From assembly GCF_004124235.1 (NCBI RefSeq), contig NZ_CP032487.1, positions 2,232,001-2,296,000 of the forward strand: a stretch of 64,000 bases of DNA. Reading direction: 5' to 3'. This DNA comes from Yersinia hibernica (GTDB taxonomy: Bacteria > Pseudomonadota > Gammaproteobacteria > Enterobacterales > Enterobacteriaceae). A model generated the notes under the pieces. The model saw only the letters and a list, made by a program, of their open reading frames with translations. It had not been told where the DNA came from and searched no databases. The position numbers and the translations under genes are program-made. Positions 8,932 through 17,272 of this stretch are shown here, piece after piece; positions within the stretch are counted from its first letter, which is position 1, and the number at the start of each line of letters is the position of its first letter.

Positions 8932-9924
8932 CTACACCTCAGGATGATAAGCAAATAATGCCGGAGCGCCGCCGGTATGAATAAACAAGATAGGGCCATC
9001 ATCGCGAAACCTTTTCTGCTCAAGGCCATCAAGTAAACCGGCCATGGCCTTACCGGTATAAACGGGATCCAACAGCATCCCCTCCAACCGCGCCAATAGC
9101 CCAATGGCGGCCAACCCTTCTTCATTTGGCGTGCCATATTGCGGCGCGAAATAATCATCCCAAAGAGTGATGTCCGTTAACGCCGTTGAAATGCCAAGGG
9201 ATGTCGCCAGTTCTTGTTGAATCTGTATGACTTTAGGCCGTTGCTCTTGCGCTTTACGCGATACGGTGACGCCAATCAGTTCTGCTTCAGGTAACAATTG
9301 CTGCAAACCGACAGCCAATCCCGCGTGAGTACCGGCACTGCCCGATGCCACAACGACCGAGCTAAAGGTCACATTCCCTGCTGACTGAGCCGCAATTTCC
9401 AAGGCGCATTGCACATAGCCCAAGGCCCCCAAAGCATTAGACCCGCCGACCGGCACCACATAAGGACGAAAACCTTGTGCCTCGATACGGGTAGCCAACT
9501 CGGCCAATTGCTGATTTGGATCATGTAACCCATCACACATCACCACGTCAACATTGAATAAATCCAGCAGCAATCGATTGCCATTGGTCAGATAATTTTC
9601 CTGCGCCGTCCCAATAGGATTCTCGAGCAATGCCACACAATGCAGCCCCAATTTTGCCGCAACTGCCGCCGTTTGGCGCACATGATTAGATTGAATTGCC
9701 CCCGCGGTAACCAAAGTATCAGCCCCCTGCCTCAAGGCATCAGCGGCTAAAAACTCCAACTTTCGCAGCTTATTACCGCCAAGTGCCAACGGCGTGACAT
9801 CATCACGTTTGATATAGATTTCACGTCCCAGATAGTCAGAAAGACGAGATAGTTTCTCTAATGGCGTCGCGTTACCGACTAAATCCAGGCGCGGAAATTG
9901 CGCCAGTTTGTGTTGAAGCGTCAC
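8932..9924 (-). CDS. dcyD: D-cysteine desulfhydrase DcyD
   Basis: PLP enzyme that splits D-cysteine into pyruvate, sulfide and ammonia, in the cytoplasm. It belongs to the ACC deaminase/D-cysteine desulfhydrase family. The PLP lysine lies in [11 protein letters not shown], the neighbouring SNHVRQ binds cofactor and substrate, and a glycine-rich SGSAGTHAG loop holds the phosphate. The GTG at 9924 gives 330 residues, matching the 328-residue E. coli enzyme. The frame is open for 30 more codons upstream, but those residues have no counterpart in the family. It lies 118 bp upstream of tcyJ in the same direction, linking cystine uptake to cysteine breakdown. Confidence 0.93.
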   Translation of the reverse strand: MTLQHKLAQFPRLDLVGNATPLEKLSRLSDYLGREIYIKRDDVTPLALGGNKLRKLEFLAADALRQGADTLVTAGAIQSNHVRQTAAVAAKLGLHCVALLENPIGTAQENYLTNGNRLLLDLFNVDVVMCDGLHDPNQQLAELATRIEAQGFRPYVVPVGGSNALGALGYVQCALEIAAQSAGNVTFSSVVVASGSAGTHAGLAVGLQQLLPEAELIGVTVSRKAQEQRPKVIQIQQELATSLGISTALTDITLWDDYFAPQYGTPNEEGLAAIGLLARLEGMLLDPVYTGKAMAGLLDGLEQKRFRDDGPILFIHTGGAPALFAYHPEV

Positions 9925-10059
9925 AGGCCCCCCGGTAAAAATGAACGTCGCTAGCCCCCCAACTAAAGTGCGGAGGGAAAATATAGATTTATCAGAAGTG
10001 TCACTAATAATCACTGCTTTTATTATAGATGTCGACGAACAATAGCGTGGGGAATATAA

Positions 10060-10100
10060 AGAATAATAAAACGCCCGGCCAGGGAGGGCCTAGCCGAGCG
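10060..10100 (-). terminator. Rho-independent terminator after fliZ
   Basis: Read on the minus strand, CGCTCGGCTAGG and CCTGGCCGGGCG form a 12-bp stem with G-U pairs and a 5-base loop, followed by TTTTATTATT. It lies about 100 bp past the fliZ stop codon and separates the flagellar fliAZ transcript from dcyD-tcyJLN. Confidence 0.9.
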
Positions 10101-10203
10101 GGGAATTACTGAGGAAAATGACTAAATCGGTTTGCGTTATATTAGAAGTGCTTCCAGTGAAAACACAGAGTTTTCTCAACTGATAAAGCCCCAGTCAGCA
10201 ATC

Positions 10204-10713
10204 TTAGTAACTTTTTTGCCATGCCAAATATTGATCGTATTTTCGCAAAGCAATACGGTAATTGTTATGGGCGGCATTTGGCAATTCATCAATAATACGC
10301 TGATGCATAGTTTCGCTGGCAAATTTTTCTGCGGGATAATTAGTGGCAACTAGCATTTCATCTAATCGACGTAAACGCACAACATATTCGCGAACAGTAC
10401 TGTGGCTCATCTCAGTTTGTTCAAATAAATACTGTTTGAACGCCATAATATCGAAATAGCCCGGCGCACTGTTGCAATATATCTCACTACAAAAACGGCA
10501 CAACGCGGTTAATTCATGCTGAAGCTTTAACCAGACTTGATCATCGATTGGCTGATCCATACCAGCAATAGCTTCTTTATTGATAATTTGGCCACGAAAA
10601 ACCAGCGCCATACGATCAAGCTGTTTATGGCAATGAGAGCAATGAGTTTGACCGTGCTTATAATCTTTCAAATAACGGCTCAGCGGCCGCTTTTTTAACT
10701 GAAGTCCTGGCAT
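10204..10713 (-). CDS. fliZ: Flagellar regulatory protein FliZ
   Basis: FliZ is a DNA-binding regulator cotranscribed with fliA. In E. coli it antagonises sigma-S promoters, and in Salmonella it supports FlhDC activity. It is 169 residues with the conserved start KKRPLSRYLKDYKH, paired cysteines (HCSHCHK and CRFC) and the core-binding integrase-like block EMSHSTVREYVVRLRRLDEML seen in E. coli FliZ. I prefer the ATG at 10713 over a GTG ten codons upstream because only the former aligns with the family start. The gene follows fliA by 55 bp and ends before a strong terminator. Confidence 0.93.
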   Translation of the reverse strand: MPGLQLKKRPLSRYLKDYKHGQTHCSHCHKQLDRMALVFRGQIINKEAIAGMDQPIDDQVWLKLQHELTALCRFCSEIYCNSAPGYFDIMAFKQYLFEQTEMSHSTVREYVVRLRRLDEMLVATNYPAEKFASETMHQRIIDELPNAAHNNYRIALRKYDQYLAWQKSY

Positions 10714-10768
10714 AATAAGACCTGCATTAATAAAGTTAAACACTGTGATGTCACTGAGCGAAAATGAA

Positions 10769-11491
10769 TTAAGAGTCGTTATTCAGGCGGGCGCGTAAGC
10801 GTTTAATCGCCTGGCTATGAAGCTGGCTGACGCGGGATTCCCCCACTTCTAGCACTGCCCCGATTTCTTTCAGGTTCAGCTCTTCCTGGTAATACAGCGT
10901 CAACACCATTTTTTCACGTTCCGGCAGGGCCTCGATCGCTTCAATGACGCGTTGGCGCAGGTTTCCTTCCAATAAATGTTGCAGCGGATTAGCATCTTCA
11001 TGCCCTTCCAGCATGGGCTCGACACTTTCCCCATGCTCTTCCCGCCATTCGTCATAGGAAAAAAGCTGACTGTTGTTGGTGTCTAACAAGATTTGACGAT
11101 ATTCCGCCAAATCGATATCCAGGATTTGCGCCACTTCCTGCTCAGTCGCCGGGCGTCCGAGCCGTTGTTCAACCTTTTGCATCGCACTGGCAACTTCACG
11201 TGCATTGCGTCGCACACTACGCGGTGCCCAATCCCGGCTACGCAGTTCATCCAACATCGCGCCACGTATACGCTGTACCGCATAAGTGGTAAATGCGGTT
11301 CCTTGTAAAGCGTCGTAACGCTCAACAGCATTCAGCAGACCAATTCCCCCAGCCTGCAACAAATCGTCCAATTCCACACTGGCTGGCAGGCGTACCTGCA
11401 AACGCAGCGCCTCATGGCGAACCAGAGGAACATAGCGTTGCCAGAGGGAATTCTTGTCCATCACGCCTTCGGCGGTATACAGATCGCTCAC
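10769..11491 (-). CDS. fliA: Flagellar sigma factor FliA (sigma-28)
   Basis: RNA polymerase sigma-28, which transcribes flagellin, cap, chemotaxis and other late genes and is held inactive by FlgM until the hook is complete. It is 240 residues and almost identical to E. coli FliA in regions 2 (DDLLQAGGIGLLNAVERYD, RIRGAMLDELRSRDW) and 4 (LPEREKMVLTLYYQEELNLKEIGAVL, ESRVSQLHSQA). The target promoters found in this window (fliC, fliD, flgK, flgM, tsr-like) fit its known consensus. It is followed by fliZ in one transcript. Confidence 0.98.
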   Translation of the reverse strand: MSDLYTAEGVMDKNSLWQRYVPLVRHEALRLQVRLPASVELDDLLQAGGIGLLNAVERYDALQGTAFTTYAVQRIRGAMLDELRSRDWAPRSVRRNAREVASAMQKVEQRLGRPATEQEVAQILDIDLAEYRQILLDTNNSQLFSYDEWREEHGESVEPMLEGHEDANPLQHLLEGNLRQRVIEAIEALPEREKMVLTLYYQEELNLKEIGAVLEVGESRVSQLHSQAIKRLRARLNNDS

Positions 11492-11576
11492 TAGACAGGC
11501 ACCTAAGGGTAAGAGAGTCGTACCATTATCCTGTCCGGTCAGTCAGACAATCGTCTGAATAGGCCTATAAAAAGGC

Positions 11577-11600
11577 GGCTATTTGACTTATGCCCATTAC
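11577..11600 (-). promoter_or_regulatory. Possible FlhD4C2 box upstream of fliA
   Basis: The plus strand reads GGCTATTT followed by GACTTATGCCCATT, close to the FlhDC half-site CGCTATTT..GCCATT but with extra spacing. It lies 86-109 bp upstream of fliA, in the range where FlhDC activates class 2 promoters. Weak support. Confidence 0.3.
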
Positions 11601-11755
11601 TTTTACTGCTAATACAGTGCTGTCATTGAAAAAACAGAGCGATAAACAGCGGCAGAAATCACTTAAAACCAACAACTAGCGCCCAGTTTGAACCTATTCT
11701 CTGAGGAAATAGTTTTGTCGATTATTTCGTCAGAGTGAGAGGCAAACTTTGATAG

Positions 11756-11779
11756 AAAAACCCCGCCGAAAAGGCGGGG
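11756..11779 (-). terminator. Rho-independent terminator of fliC
   Basis: A perfect 7-bp GC stem (CCCCGCC with GGCGGGG, loop of five) followed on the minus strand by TTTTT. It lies about 27 bp after the fliC stop codon. Confidence 0.95.
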
Positions 11780-11805
11780 TTGAATCATGTTGTGTTTTAA
11801 ACAAA

Positions 11806-13308
11806 TTAACGCAACAGAGACAATACAGTTTGTGGAACCTGATTTGCCTGGGCCAGTACAGAAGTACCTGCTTGTTGCAGAATGTTTGCACGGCTCATGT
11901 TAGATACTTCAGTTGAGTAATCAGCATCTTGAATGCGGCTACGGGCTGAAGTCAGGTTGTTAATGGTGTTACCCAGGTTGGTGATAGCGGAGTCAAAACG
12001 GTTTTGTACCGCACCCAGACCACTACGCAGCGCATCAACTTGTGCCAACGCTTTATCAACAGTTGCCAGTTGGTCTTCAGTTGATTTCTGTGATGCAGCG
12101 GCATCTTCGTTGATCAGCGTCACGTTGCCGTTAGCCGTGCGGGACGTGTACATCACTTTGCCAGCAGCGTTAGTGATTTCATCACCTTTGGCGTTTGCAG
12201 TATAAGTGGTGCCGTTAACAGTCAAAGTGCTACCAGTTTTAGTTGCACCTTGTAAATCCAGGTCAGCCAAGGTTGCAGCACGGTTATTTTCAGTCGCTTT
12301 GGTGGTTAAGCCGCCACCAACAACAGAGGTGAACAATGCACTCGAAGTTGCGATTTTTGCATCGGTAGCCGCTGCACCAGTACTAGCAGTAGTGGTGAAA
12401 TCTACACTCTTGCCATCGACCGTTGCACTGAATACACCGTTACCATTTGCGTCAGCCGCAGTCTTAACGGTAAATTCCATACCTTGGGCAGTGAATTTAT
12501 CGCCAACCGCTTTACCAACGGAAGCCGCAGCAATAGAGGTAGCTTCAGTACCAGCTGCGGCTGTCGTAGTGTAAGCAGTTGATGCCGTGTTAGGCGTAGT
12601 TGCTGTGCCAGAGAATGCGCCAGTACCTGCATTAATATATTGTGCTACACCAGTACCATCAGTCACAGCACCTGAGTTAATATCTACTTTGTAGGCTACT
12701 GCTGGAGAACCAACATTATAGTTAGTGCTACCGGTTGCTTTGAACTGAGAAGTCAGGTCATCAACAGAAGCTTGTTTCGCGCCATCAACGTTGAAGCCTT
12801 GCAGGCCTAAGCTTTTTGAGTCAATTTTTTCCAGATTGATGCTGATGGTTTCGCCATCGTTAGCGCCAACCTGAACTTTCATGCTGCTGTTGCCAGCCAA
12901 AACTTTCACGCCGTTGAACTGAGTTTGGTCAGATACGCGGTCGATTTCGTCCAGACGTTGTTGAATTTCGTCCTGGATTGACTTCAGGTCAGAAGATGAG
13001 TTAGAACCAGTTGCCGCCTGAACACTCAGCTCACGAACACGTTGTAAGTTGTTGTTGATTTCGCCCAACGCACCTTCAGTGGTTTGCGCCAGCGAGATAC
13101 CGTCGTTTGCGTTACGAGAAGCCTGAGTCAACCCTTTGATATTAGAGGTGAAACGGTTAGCGATTGCCTGACCAGCAGCATCGTCTTTTGCACTGTTGAT
13201 ACGCAGACCAGAAGACAAACGCTCAATGGCGGTGCCTAAAGAGGACTGTGATTTATTCATGTTGTTCTGAGTCGTCAGAGACAGGGTGTTAGTGTTAATT
13301 ACCGCCAT
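11806..13308 (-). CDS. fliC: Flagellin FliC
   Basis: Filament subunit of 500 residues, exported through the flagellar type III system. The conserved D0/D1 ends are intact: N-terminal AVINTNTLSLTTQNNMNKS and LSSGLRINSAKDDAAGQA, and C-terminal AQVDALRSGLGAVQNRFDSA and QAGTSVLAQANQVPQTVLSLLR-like end. The middle, about residues 180-400, is a variable Ala/Thr/Gly/Asn-rich region typical of surface-exposed D2/D3 domains. A sigma-28 promoter lies 73 bp upstream and a strong terminator follows. Only one flagellin gene is present here, unlike the tandem flagellin genes reported for Y. enterocolitica. The antigenic type cannot be judged from sequence alone. Confidence 0.97.
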   Translation of the reverse strand: MAVINTNTLSLTTQNNMNKSQSSLGTAIERLSSGLRINSAKDDAAGQAIANRFTSNIKGLTQASRNANDGISLAQTTEGALGEINNNLQRVRELSVQAATGSNSSSDLKSIQDEIQQRLDEIDRVSDQTQFNGVKVLAGNSSMKVQVGANDGETISINLEKIDSKSLGLQGFNVDGAKQASVDDLTSQFKATGSTNYNVGSPAVAYKVDINSGAVTDGTGVAQYINAGTGAFSGTATTPNTASTAYTTTAAAGTEATSIAAASVGKAVGDKFTAQGMEFTVKTAADANGNGVFSATVDGKSVDFTTTASTGAAATDAKIATSSALFTSVVGGGLTTKATENNRAATLADLDLQGATKTGSTLTVNGTTYTANAKGDEITNAAGKVMYTSRTANGNVTLINEDAAASQKSTEDQLATVDKALAQVDALRSGLGAVQNRFDSAITNLGNTINNLTSARSRIQDADYSTEVSNMSRANILQQAGTSVLAQANQVPQTVLSLLR

Positions 13309-13380
13309 AGTGATATTCCTTAAATGCTATTGGGTTATGGTTTGGGCTTACTGCCCACGGCTTCATCACCGTCCCAACTT

Positions 13381-13407
13381 GTATCGGCGCTCTTTAAGGA
13401 ACCTTTA
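13381..13407 (-). promoter_or_regulatory. Sigma-28 promoter of fliC
   Basis: On the minus strand TAAAGGTT, an 11-base spacer and GCCGATAC, against the sigma-28 consensus TAAAGTTT-N11-GCCGATAA. It ends 73 bp before the fliC start codon. Confidence 0.9.
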
Positions 13408-13543
13408 GACATTCCGGTAAATAATTTTAAAATTACCTGAAATTTATTATTGACCTCTTCTTTAATTAACACTCTATTCAATGGGGCAAATAGCACCCTG
13501 TTATCCCCCGTTATTCCGCCCATCATAAATTCTATTTTATGTG

Positions 13544-13570
13544 TAAACTTTTCGACTCTCTGGCCGATAA
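13544..13570 (+). promoter_or_regulatory. Sigma-28 promoter of fliDST
   Basis: TAAACTTT, an 11-base spacer and GCCGATAA, a near-perfect sigma-28 promoter 36 bp upstream of the fliD start codon. Confidence 0.93.
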
Positions 13571-13605
13571 CCCCCGTAACGACACTTGAATATTAAGGAT
13601 TAGAA

Positions 13606-15006
13606 ATGGCAAGTATCAGTTCGCTGGGTATCGGTTCAAATTTGGAACTAGGCACTTTATTAGATAAATTAAGTGCTTCGGAGCAGACTCGTTTAACTCC
13701 ACTAACCAACCAGCAGACCAGTTATAAGGGTAAACTCACCGCCTATGGTGTATTACAGAGCGCATTGGCTAAATTAGAAACTGCATCCGCTGCCCTAAAA
13801 AAAGCAGATACCCTAGCCACCACTTCTGTTACCAGCACCAATACAGCATTCGCCGCAACCACCGGCAGTGGTGCAACAGCGGGCAGTTACACCGTCGAGG
13901 TCACTAATCTGGCTAAAGCGCAATCACTGCTTTCTGGTGAGGTGCCCAACGCAACAGATAAACTGGGCAATAGCAACGACAGCCGTACTATAACAATAAA
14001 ACAACCAGGCCAAACCAAGCCATTGGAAGTTAAGCTGACCAGCGAACAGACCTCTTTGACCGGAATTCGTGATGCGATTAATAAGCAAGAAGGTAGTGTT
14101 ACTGCCAGTATCATGAAAGCGGATGATGACACTTATTATCTGGCCCTGACATCAAAGGAGACAGGGACTAAATCAGAAATGACTGTCAGTGTCAGTGGTG
14201 ATGATACTTTAAATAATTTCCTAAATTATACGCCAAGCACTAGCGGTGGCAGCGGTGCAATGACACAGAAAGTGAAAGCAGAAGATGCCGCACTGACTGT
14301 TAATGGCGTGGCAATTACCCGTCAAAGCAACACCATTACCGACGCCCCACAAGGTGTAACCCTGACCTTAAAAGCAGTAACCAAGAAAGATGAACCTGAA
14401 CAGCTGACAATTACTCGTGACTCCACAGCAACCAAAGCAGCGATTCAAACATTTGTCGATTCTTATAATTCACTGCAAACAACATTTGCCTCTTTAACTA
14501 AATATACCGCTGTTGAGGCAGGTAAAGATCAATCAACCAGCAATGGCGCATTAGTCGGCGATGGCACATTGCGCAGTATTCAGACCCAGCTAAAAAGTCA
14601 GTTGGCCTCAGCCCAGGCAGGGGATGTAAAAACGCTGGCGGCGATGGGTATAACTCAAGACCTTGATGGAAAATTAGTCATCGACGACAAAAAACTGGAT
14701 AAGGCGTTGACTGACCAACCTAATAGTGTGACTGCATTTTTTGTCGGTGACGGTAAATCCACAGGTTTCGCCACTCAAGTAGATAACTTGTTAAACACCG
14801 CGCTCGATACCACTAAAGGCTCATTAAAAACAGCCACCGATGGGATAAACAAGTCACTCAAATCATTAGAAAAACAGGTTACATCGACCACTGATAGCAT
14901 TAACGCCACCATTGAGCGATATAAAGCACAATTTACCCAATTAGATAAATTGGTGAGTTCATTAACCAATACAGGTAATTTCTTAACTCAGCAATTTTCT
15001 TCATAA
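13606..15006 (+). CDS. fliD: Flagellar filament cap protein FliD (HAP2)
   Basis: Forms the pentameric cap at the filament tip that folds in incoming flagellin. It is 466 residues with the family start ASISSLGIGSNLELGTLLDKL and an N-terminal coiled-coil region. The central domains contain the variable loops, and the C-terminal FliD domain holds ALVGDGTLRSIQTQL. The C-terminal coiled coil ends in GNFLTQQFSS. AAGGA lies upstream of the ATG and a sigma-28 promoter lies 36 bp before it. First gene of fliDST, divergent from fliC. Confidence 0.96.
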   Translation: MASISSLGIGSNLELGTLLDKLSASEQTRLTPLTNQQTSYKGKLTAYGVLQSALAKLETASAALKKADTLATTSVTSTNTAFAATTGSGATAGSYTVEVTNLAKAQSLLSGEVPNATDKLGNSNDSRTITIKQPGQTKPLEVKLTSEQTSLTGIRDAINKQEGSVTASIMKADDDTYYLALTSKETGTKSEMTVSVSGDDTLNNFLNYTPSTSGGSGAMTQKVKAEDAALTVNGVAITRQSNTITDAPQGVTLTLKAVTKKDEPEQLTITRDSTATKAAIQTFVDSYNSLQTTFASLTKYTAVEAGKDQSTSNGALVGDGTLRSIQTQLKSQLASAQAGDVKTLAAMGITQDLDGKLVIDDKKLDKALTDQPNSVTAFFVGDGKSTGFATQVDNLLNTALDTTKGSLKTATDGINKSLKSLEKQVTSTTDSINATIERYKAQFTQLDKLVSSLTNTGNFLTQQFSS

Positions 15007-15016
15007 GGGATAGGAC

Positions 15017-15415
15017 ATGTACAATCGGTCAGGGGTTCAAGCTTACGCCCAAGTGAGCATGGAAAGTGGTGTAATGAGTGCAAGCCCTCATCAATTGATC
15101 GTGATGTTGTTCGACGGGGCGCAAAGCGCCCTGGTTCGTGCCCGCATCTTGATGAATCAAGGAGATATACCCGCTAAAGGCGCTGCATTATCCAAAGCCA
15201 TTAATATCATTGATAATGGACTAAGTGCTGGGCTGGATATGGAGAAAGGTGGTGAGCTGGCCGAGAACTTATCAGCCTTGTATGACTATATGACACGGCG
15301 CCTACTGCATGCCAACTTGCATAATGACGAACAGGCAATTACTGAAGTGCTCGCTTTGCTCGAAAATATTGCGGATGCCTGGCGGCAAATAGGCCCCAAT
15401 TACCAACCTGATTAG
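15017..15415 (+). CDS. fliS: Flagellin export chaperone FliS
   Basis: Cytoplasmic chaperone that binds the C-terminus of flagellin and prevents early polymerisation. It is 132 residues, helical, with the family motifs [26 protein letters not shown] and [19 protein letters not shown] in the usual positions. It lies 10 bp after fliD and 11 bp before fliT in one operon. Confidence 0.96.
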   Translation: MYNRSGVQAYAQVSMESGVMSASPHQLIVMLFDGAQSALVRARILMNQGDIPAKGAALSKAINIIDNGLSAGLDMEKGGELAENLSALYDYMTRRLLHANLHNDEQAITEVLALLENIADAWRQIGPNYQPD

Positions 15416-15426
15416 GACCCCATTTA

Positions 15427-15789
15427 ATGGAACGTCACCAGCACCTTTTGTCCGATTATCAACAAATCCTAACTCTCAGCGAGCAAATGTTAGTGCTGGC
15501 GACTGAGGGCCACTGGGATGCGCTGGTTGATCTAGAAATGACTTATCTTAAAGCGGTTGAAAATACCGCTAAAATCACTATTTCTTCATGCTCATCACTC
15601 GTGCTACAAGAGCTATTACGGGAGAAGCTAAGAGCGATTTTGGATAATGAAATTGAGATTAAACGTTTATTACAACTGCGCCTTGATGCATTGAGTACTT
15701 TGGTTGGGCAATCTTCCCGACAACAAGCAGTTAATAATACTTATGGTCAGTTTCCTGACCATGCATTGCTGCTAGGTGAAACACAATAA
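15427..15789 (+). CDS. fliT: Flagellar export chaperone FliT
   Basis: Chaperone for the cap protein FliD that also inhibits FlhDC when free. It is 120 residues and mostly helical, the size of E. coli FliT (121). The N-terminal [23 protein letters not shown] matches the family. Last gene of fliDST. I see no clear terminator in the following 275 bp. Confidence 0.92.
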   Translation: MERHQHLLSDYQQILTLSEQMLVLATEGHWDALVDLEMTYLKAVENTAKITISSCSSLVLQELLREKLRAILDNEIEIKRLLQLRLDALSTLVGQSSRQQAVNNTYGQFPDHALLLGETQ

Positions 15790-16064
15790 TCTTCAGCAAG
15801 CGAAATCACCAAATATCGATGTGTTACTGAGTAGTCGCATGCAATTGCAATTATTAACGTGGCAATCTATTTTTATTGTCATTATTTTTAACATGGGATT
15901 ATATTGACAGTAACAATTGCTCATATCTAACTGGCTATTATTCTCACTCCTAATACTTTTCGCAAAAATAGTCAGTTATAGTAAATTTTCTATTAAAATA
16001 AGTTGCTAGTCTGCTATTCAAAGCGTAAAGATATTCTCAGGCCAAAATTGTGAAATGAATATCG

Positions 16065-16934
16065 ATGGAACGTACAATTAATTTTTGCCCCGGAGTGGGT
16101 AGCTCTGCACATGTTATTCAGCACACAGAGCTACTACTCACTTCAGTCTATATTGAGCATCCTTTGCTCATTATGGTCAATCGTGGGCATAAAATCATTC
16201 GCTGGGATAATCAAGAGTGTGTTATTCGAACGGGTGAAATAGTTGCAGTCAGCAGTGGCCAAACGGTTGATATAATTAATGGCTTATCTGATGAGGGGTT
16301 ATTCTTTAGTCATCAACTCCGCTGTGACCCTCACCTGATTGCCACCTTTGCCAATCATCCTGCATCAGCGGCTCTTGGGGGGATTCCTGGGGTATTACCC
16401 ATGCGTGATTTGGCACCTGAATTTATTAATACATATGGGAATACATTTAAAGCAATATCTGACTCTGGTGATATTCCCCCGAGTATCATTAGGCACCGTA
16501 TGCTTGAACTGTTACTTTGGCTCGCTCAGCGCGGTGTTAAATTTAGAATCAAAGAGAGTCATTCATTAAGTGAAAAAGTACGGCGCTGTTTGGCCATTGA
16601 TCCGCATAAAATATGGTCTGCAGCTGAAGTTGCCGAGCATATGGCAATGAGTGAAGTGGTATTGCGGCGAAAATTAGCAGCCGAAAATATACTCTTACGT
16701 GACTTGATGATTGATGTACGCATGACCAGCGCACTACGTTTATTGCAAGGTACTGATTGGCCTATTTCATTAATTGCCAATCAGGTGGGCTATGAAAGTG
16801 CATCACGTTTTGCCGAGCGTTTTCGTAAACGTTTTGGCTTTGTTCCGACTGCGATACGTGGGCATCATCGTTTACAACCTACCGATAATGATCCCGCACC
16901 GGTAAGCTATCATAACTATTTAAACCTAATTTAG
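16065..16934 (+). CDS. AraC-family transcriptional regulator, target unknown
   Basis: A 289-residue regulator. The C-terminal ~100 residues form the double helix-turn-helix of the AraC family (first helix WSAAEVAEHMAMSEVVLRRKLAAE, second ISLIANQVGYESASRFAERFRKRFG, then FVPTAIR). The N-terminal ~150 residues resemble the cupin-like sensor of GadX/ToxT-type members, but I see no ligand motif. It stands alone between fliT and an HD-GYP gene, with 275 bp before it and 338 bp after it. A perfect -35 hexamer TTGACA lies at 15904-15909 but without a good -10. Control of the neighbouring HD-GYP gene or of motility is possible by position only. Confidence 0.85.
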   Translation: MERTINFCPGVGSSAHVIQHTELLLTSVYIEHPLLIMVNRGHKIIRWDNQECVIRTGEIVAVSSGQTVDIINGLSDEGLFFSHQLRCDPHLIATFANHPASAALGGIPGVLPMRDLAPEFINTYGNTFKAISDSGDIPPSIIRHRMLELLLWLAQRGVKFRIKESHSLSEKVRRCLAIDPHKIWSAAEVAEHMAMSEVVLRRKLAAENILLRDLMIDVRMTSALRLLQGTDWPISLIANQVGYESASRFAERFRKRFGFVPTAIRGHHRLQPTDNDPAPVSYHNYLNLI

Positions 16935-17272
16935 GCCGATATGAACTCATTCAGCCTCTGTTACGGCCATCTTCTATATAGTTTGTTTATTTTTGCTCAC
17001 CCATGCAGCCCTGCTCTATTCAGATATTCCACATCTTTTGTCGACAATCATCCGTACTGCTAAATACTGCTTTTAGATTTTCTGCGCGTTAAAACATTAC
17101 ATTTAACTCTATCACTAGTTTTTTCCTCCAACGATATTGGCTTAATATCAACAAAAGTAATCACAATCATAGAGTTAACTATAACTCACTGAAAGCAAGG
17201 AGAATATGTCACTTAGCCTAGTACATCCTATGATTAAAATTGATTAAATAATAATCTCGCGGGGTGACCATA
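16935..17272. other. araC to HD-GYP intergenic region with a possible leader ORF
   Basis: 338 bp, AT-rich, with no full gene. At 17206-17247 a 13-codon reading frame starts with ATG three bases after AAGGAG and ends 25 bp before the HD-GYP start, so a short leader peptide is possible. An isolated GCCGATAT at 16935-16942 resembles a sigma-28 -10 but has no matching -35. I found no terminator for the upstream gene. Confidence 0.5.

Larger units (their letters stand above)
11492..11805. other. fliA-fliC intergenic region
   Basis: 314 bp between the fliA start and the fliC stop, both on the minus strand. It holds the fliC terminator (11756-11779) and the fliA promoter region, including a possible FlhDC half-site at 11577-11600. 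I see no sigma-28 box and no gene. Confidence 0.7.

Noticed and set aside
15904..15909. Perfect -35 hexamer TTGACA upstream of the AraC-type gene
   Set aside because: No acceptable -10 at 16-18 bases, so not reported as a promoter.
16935..16942. GCCGATAT resembling a sigma-28 -10
   Set aside because: No -35-like sequence at the right distance, and it lies 330 bp from the next start codon.
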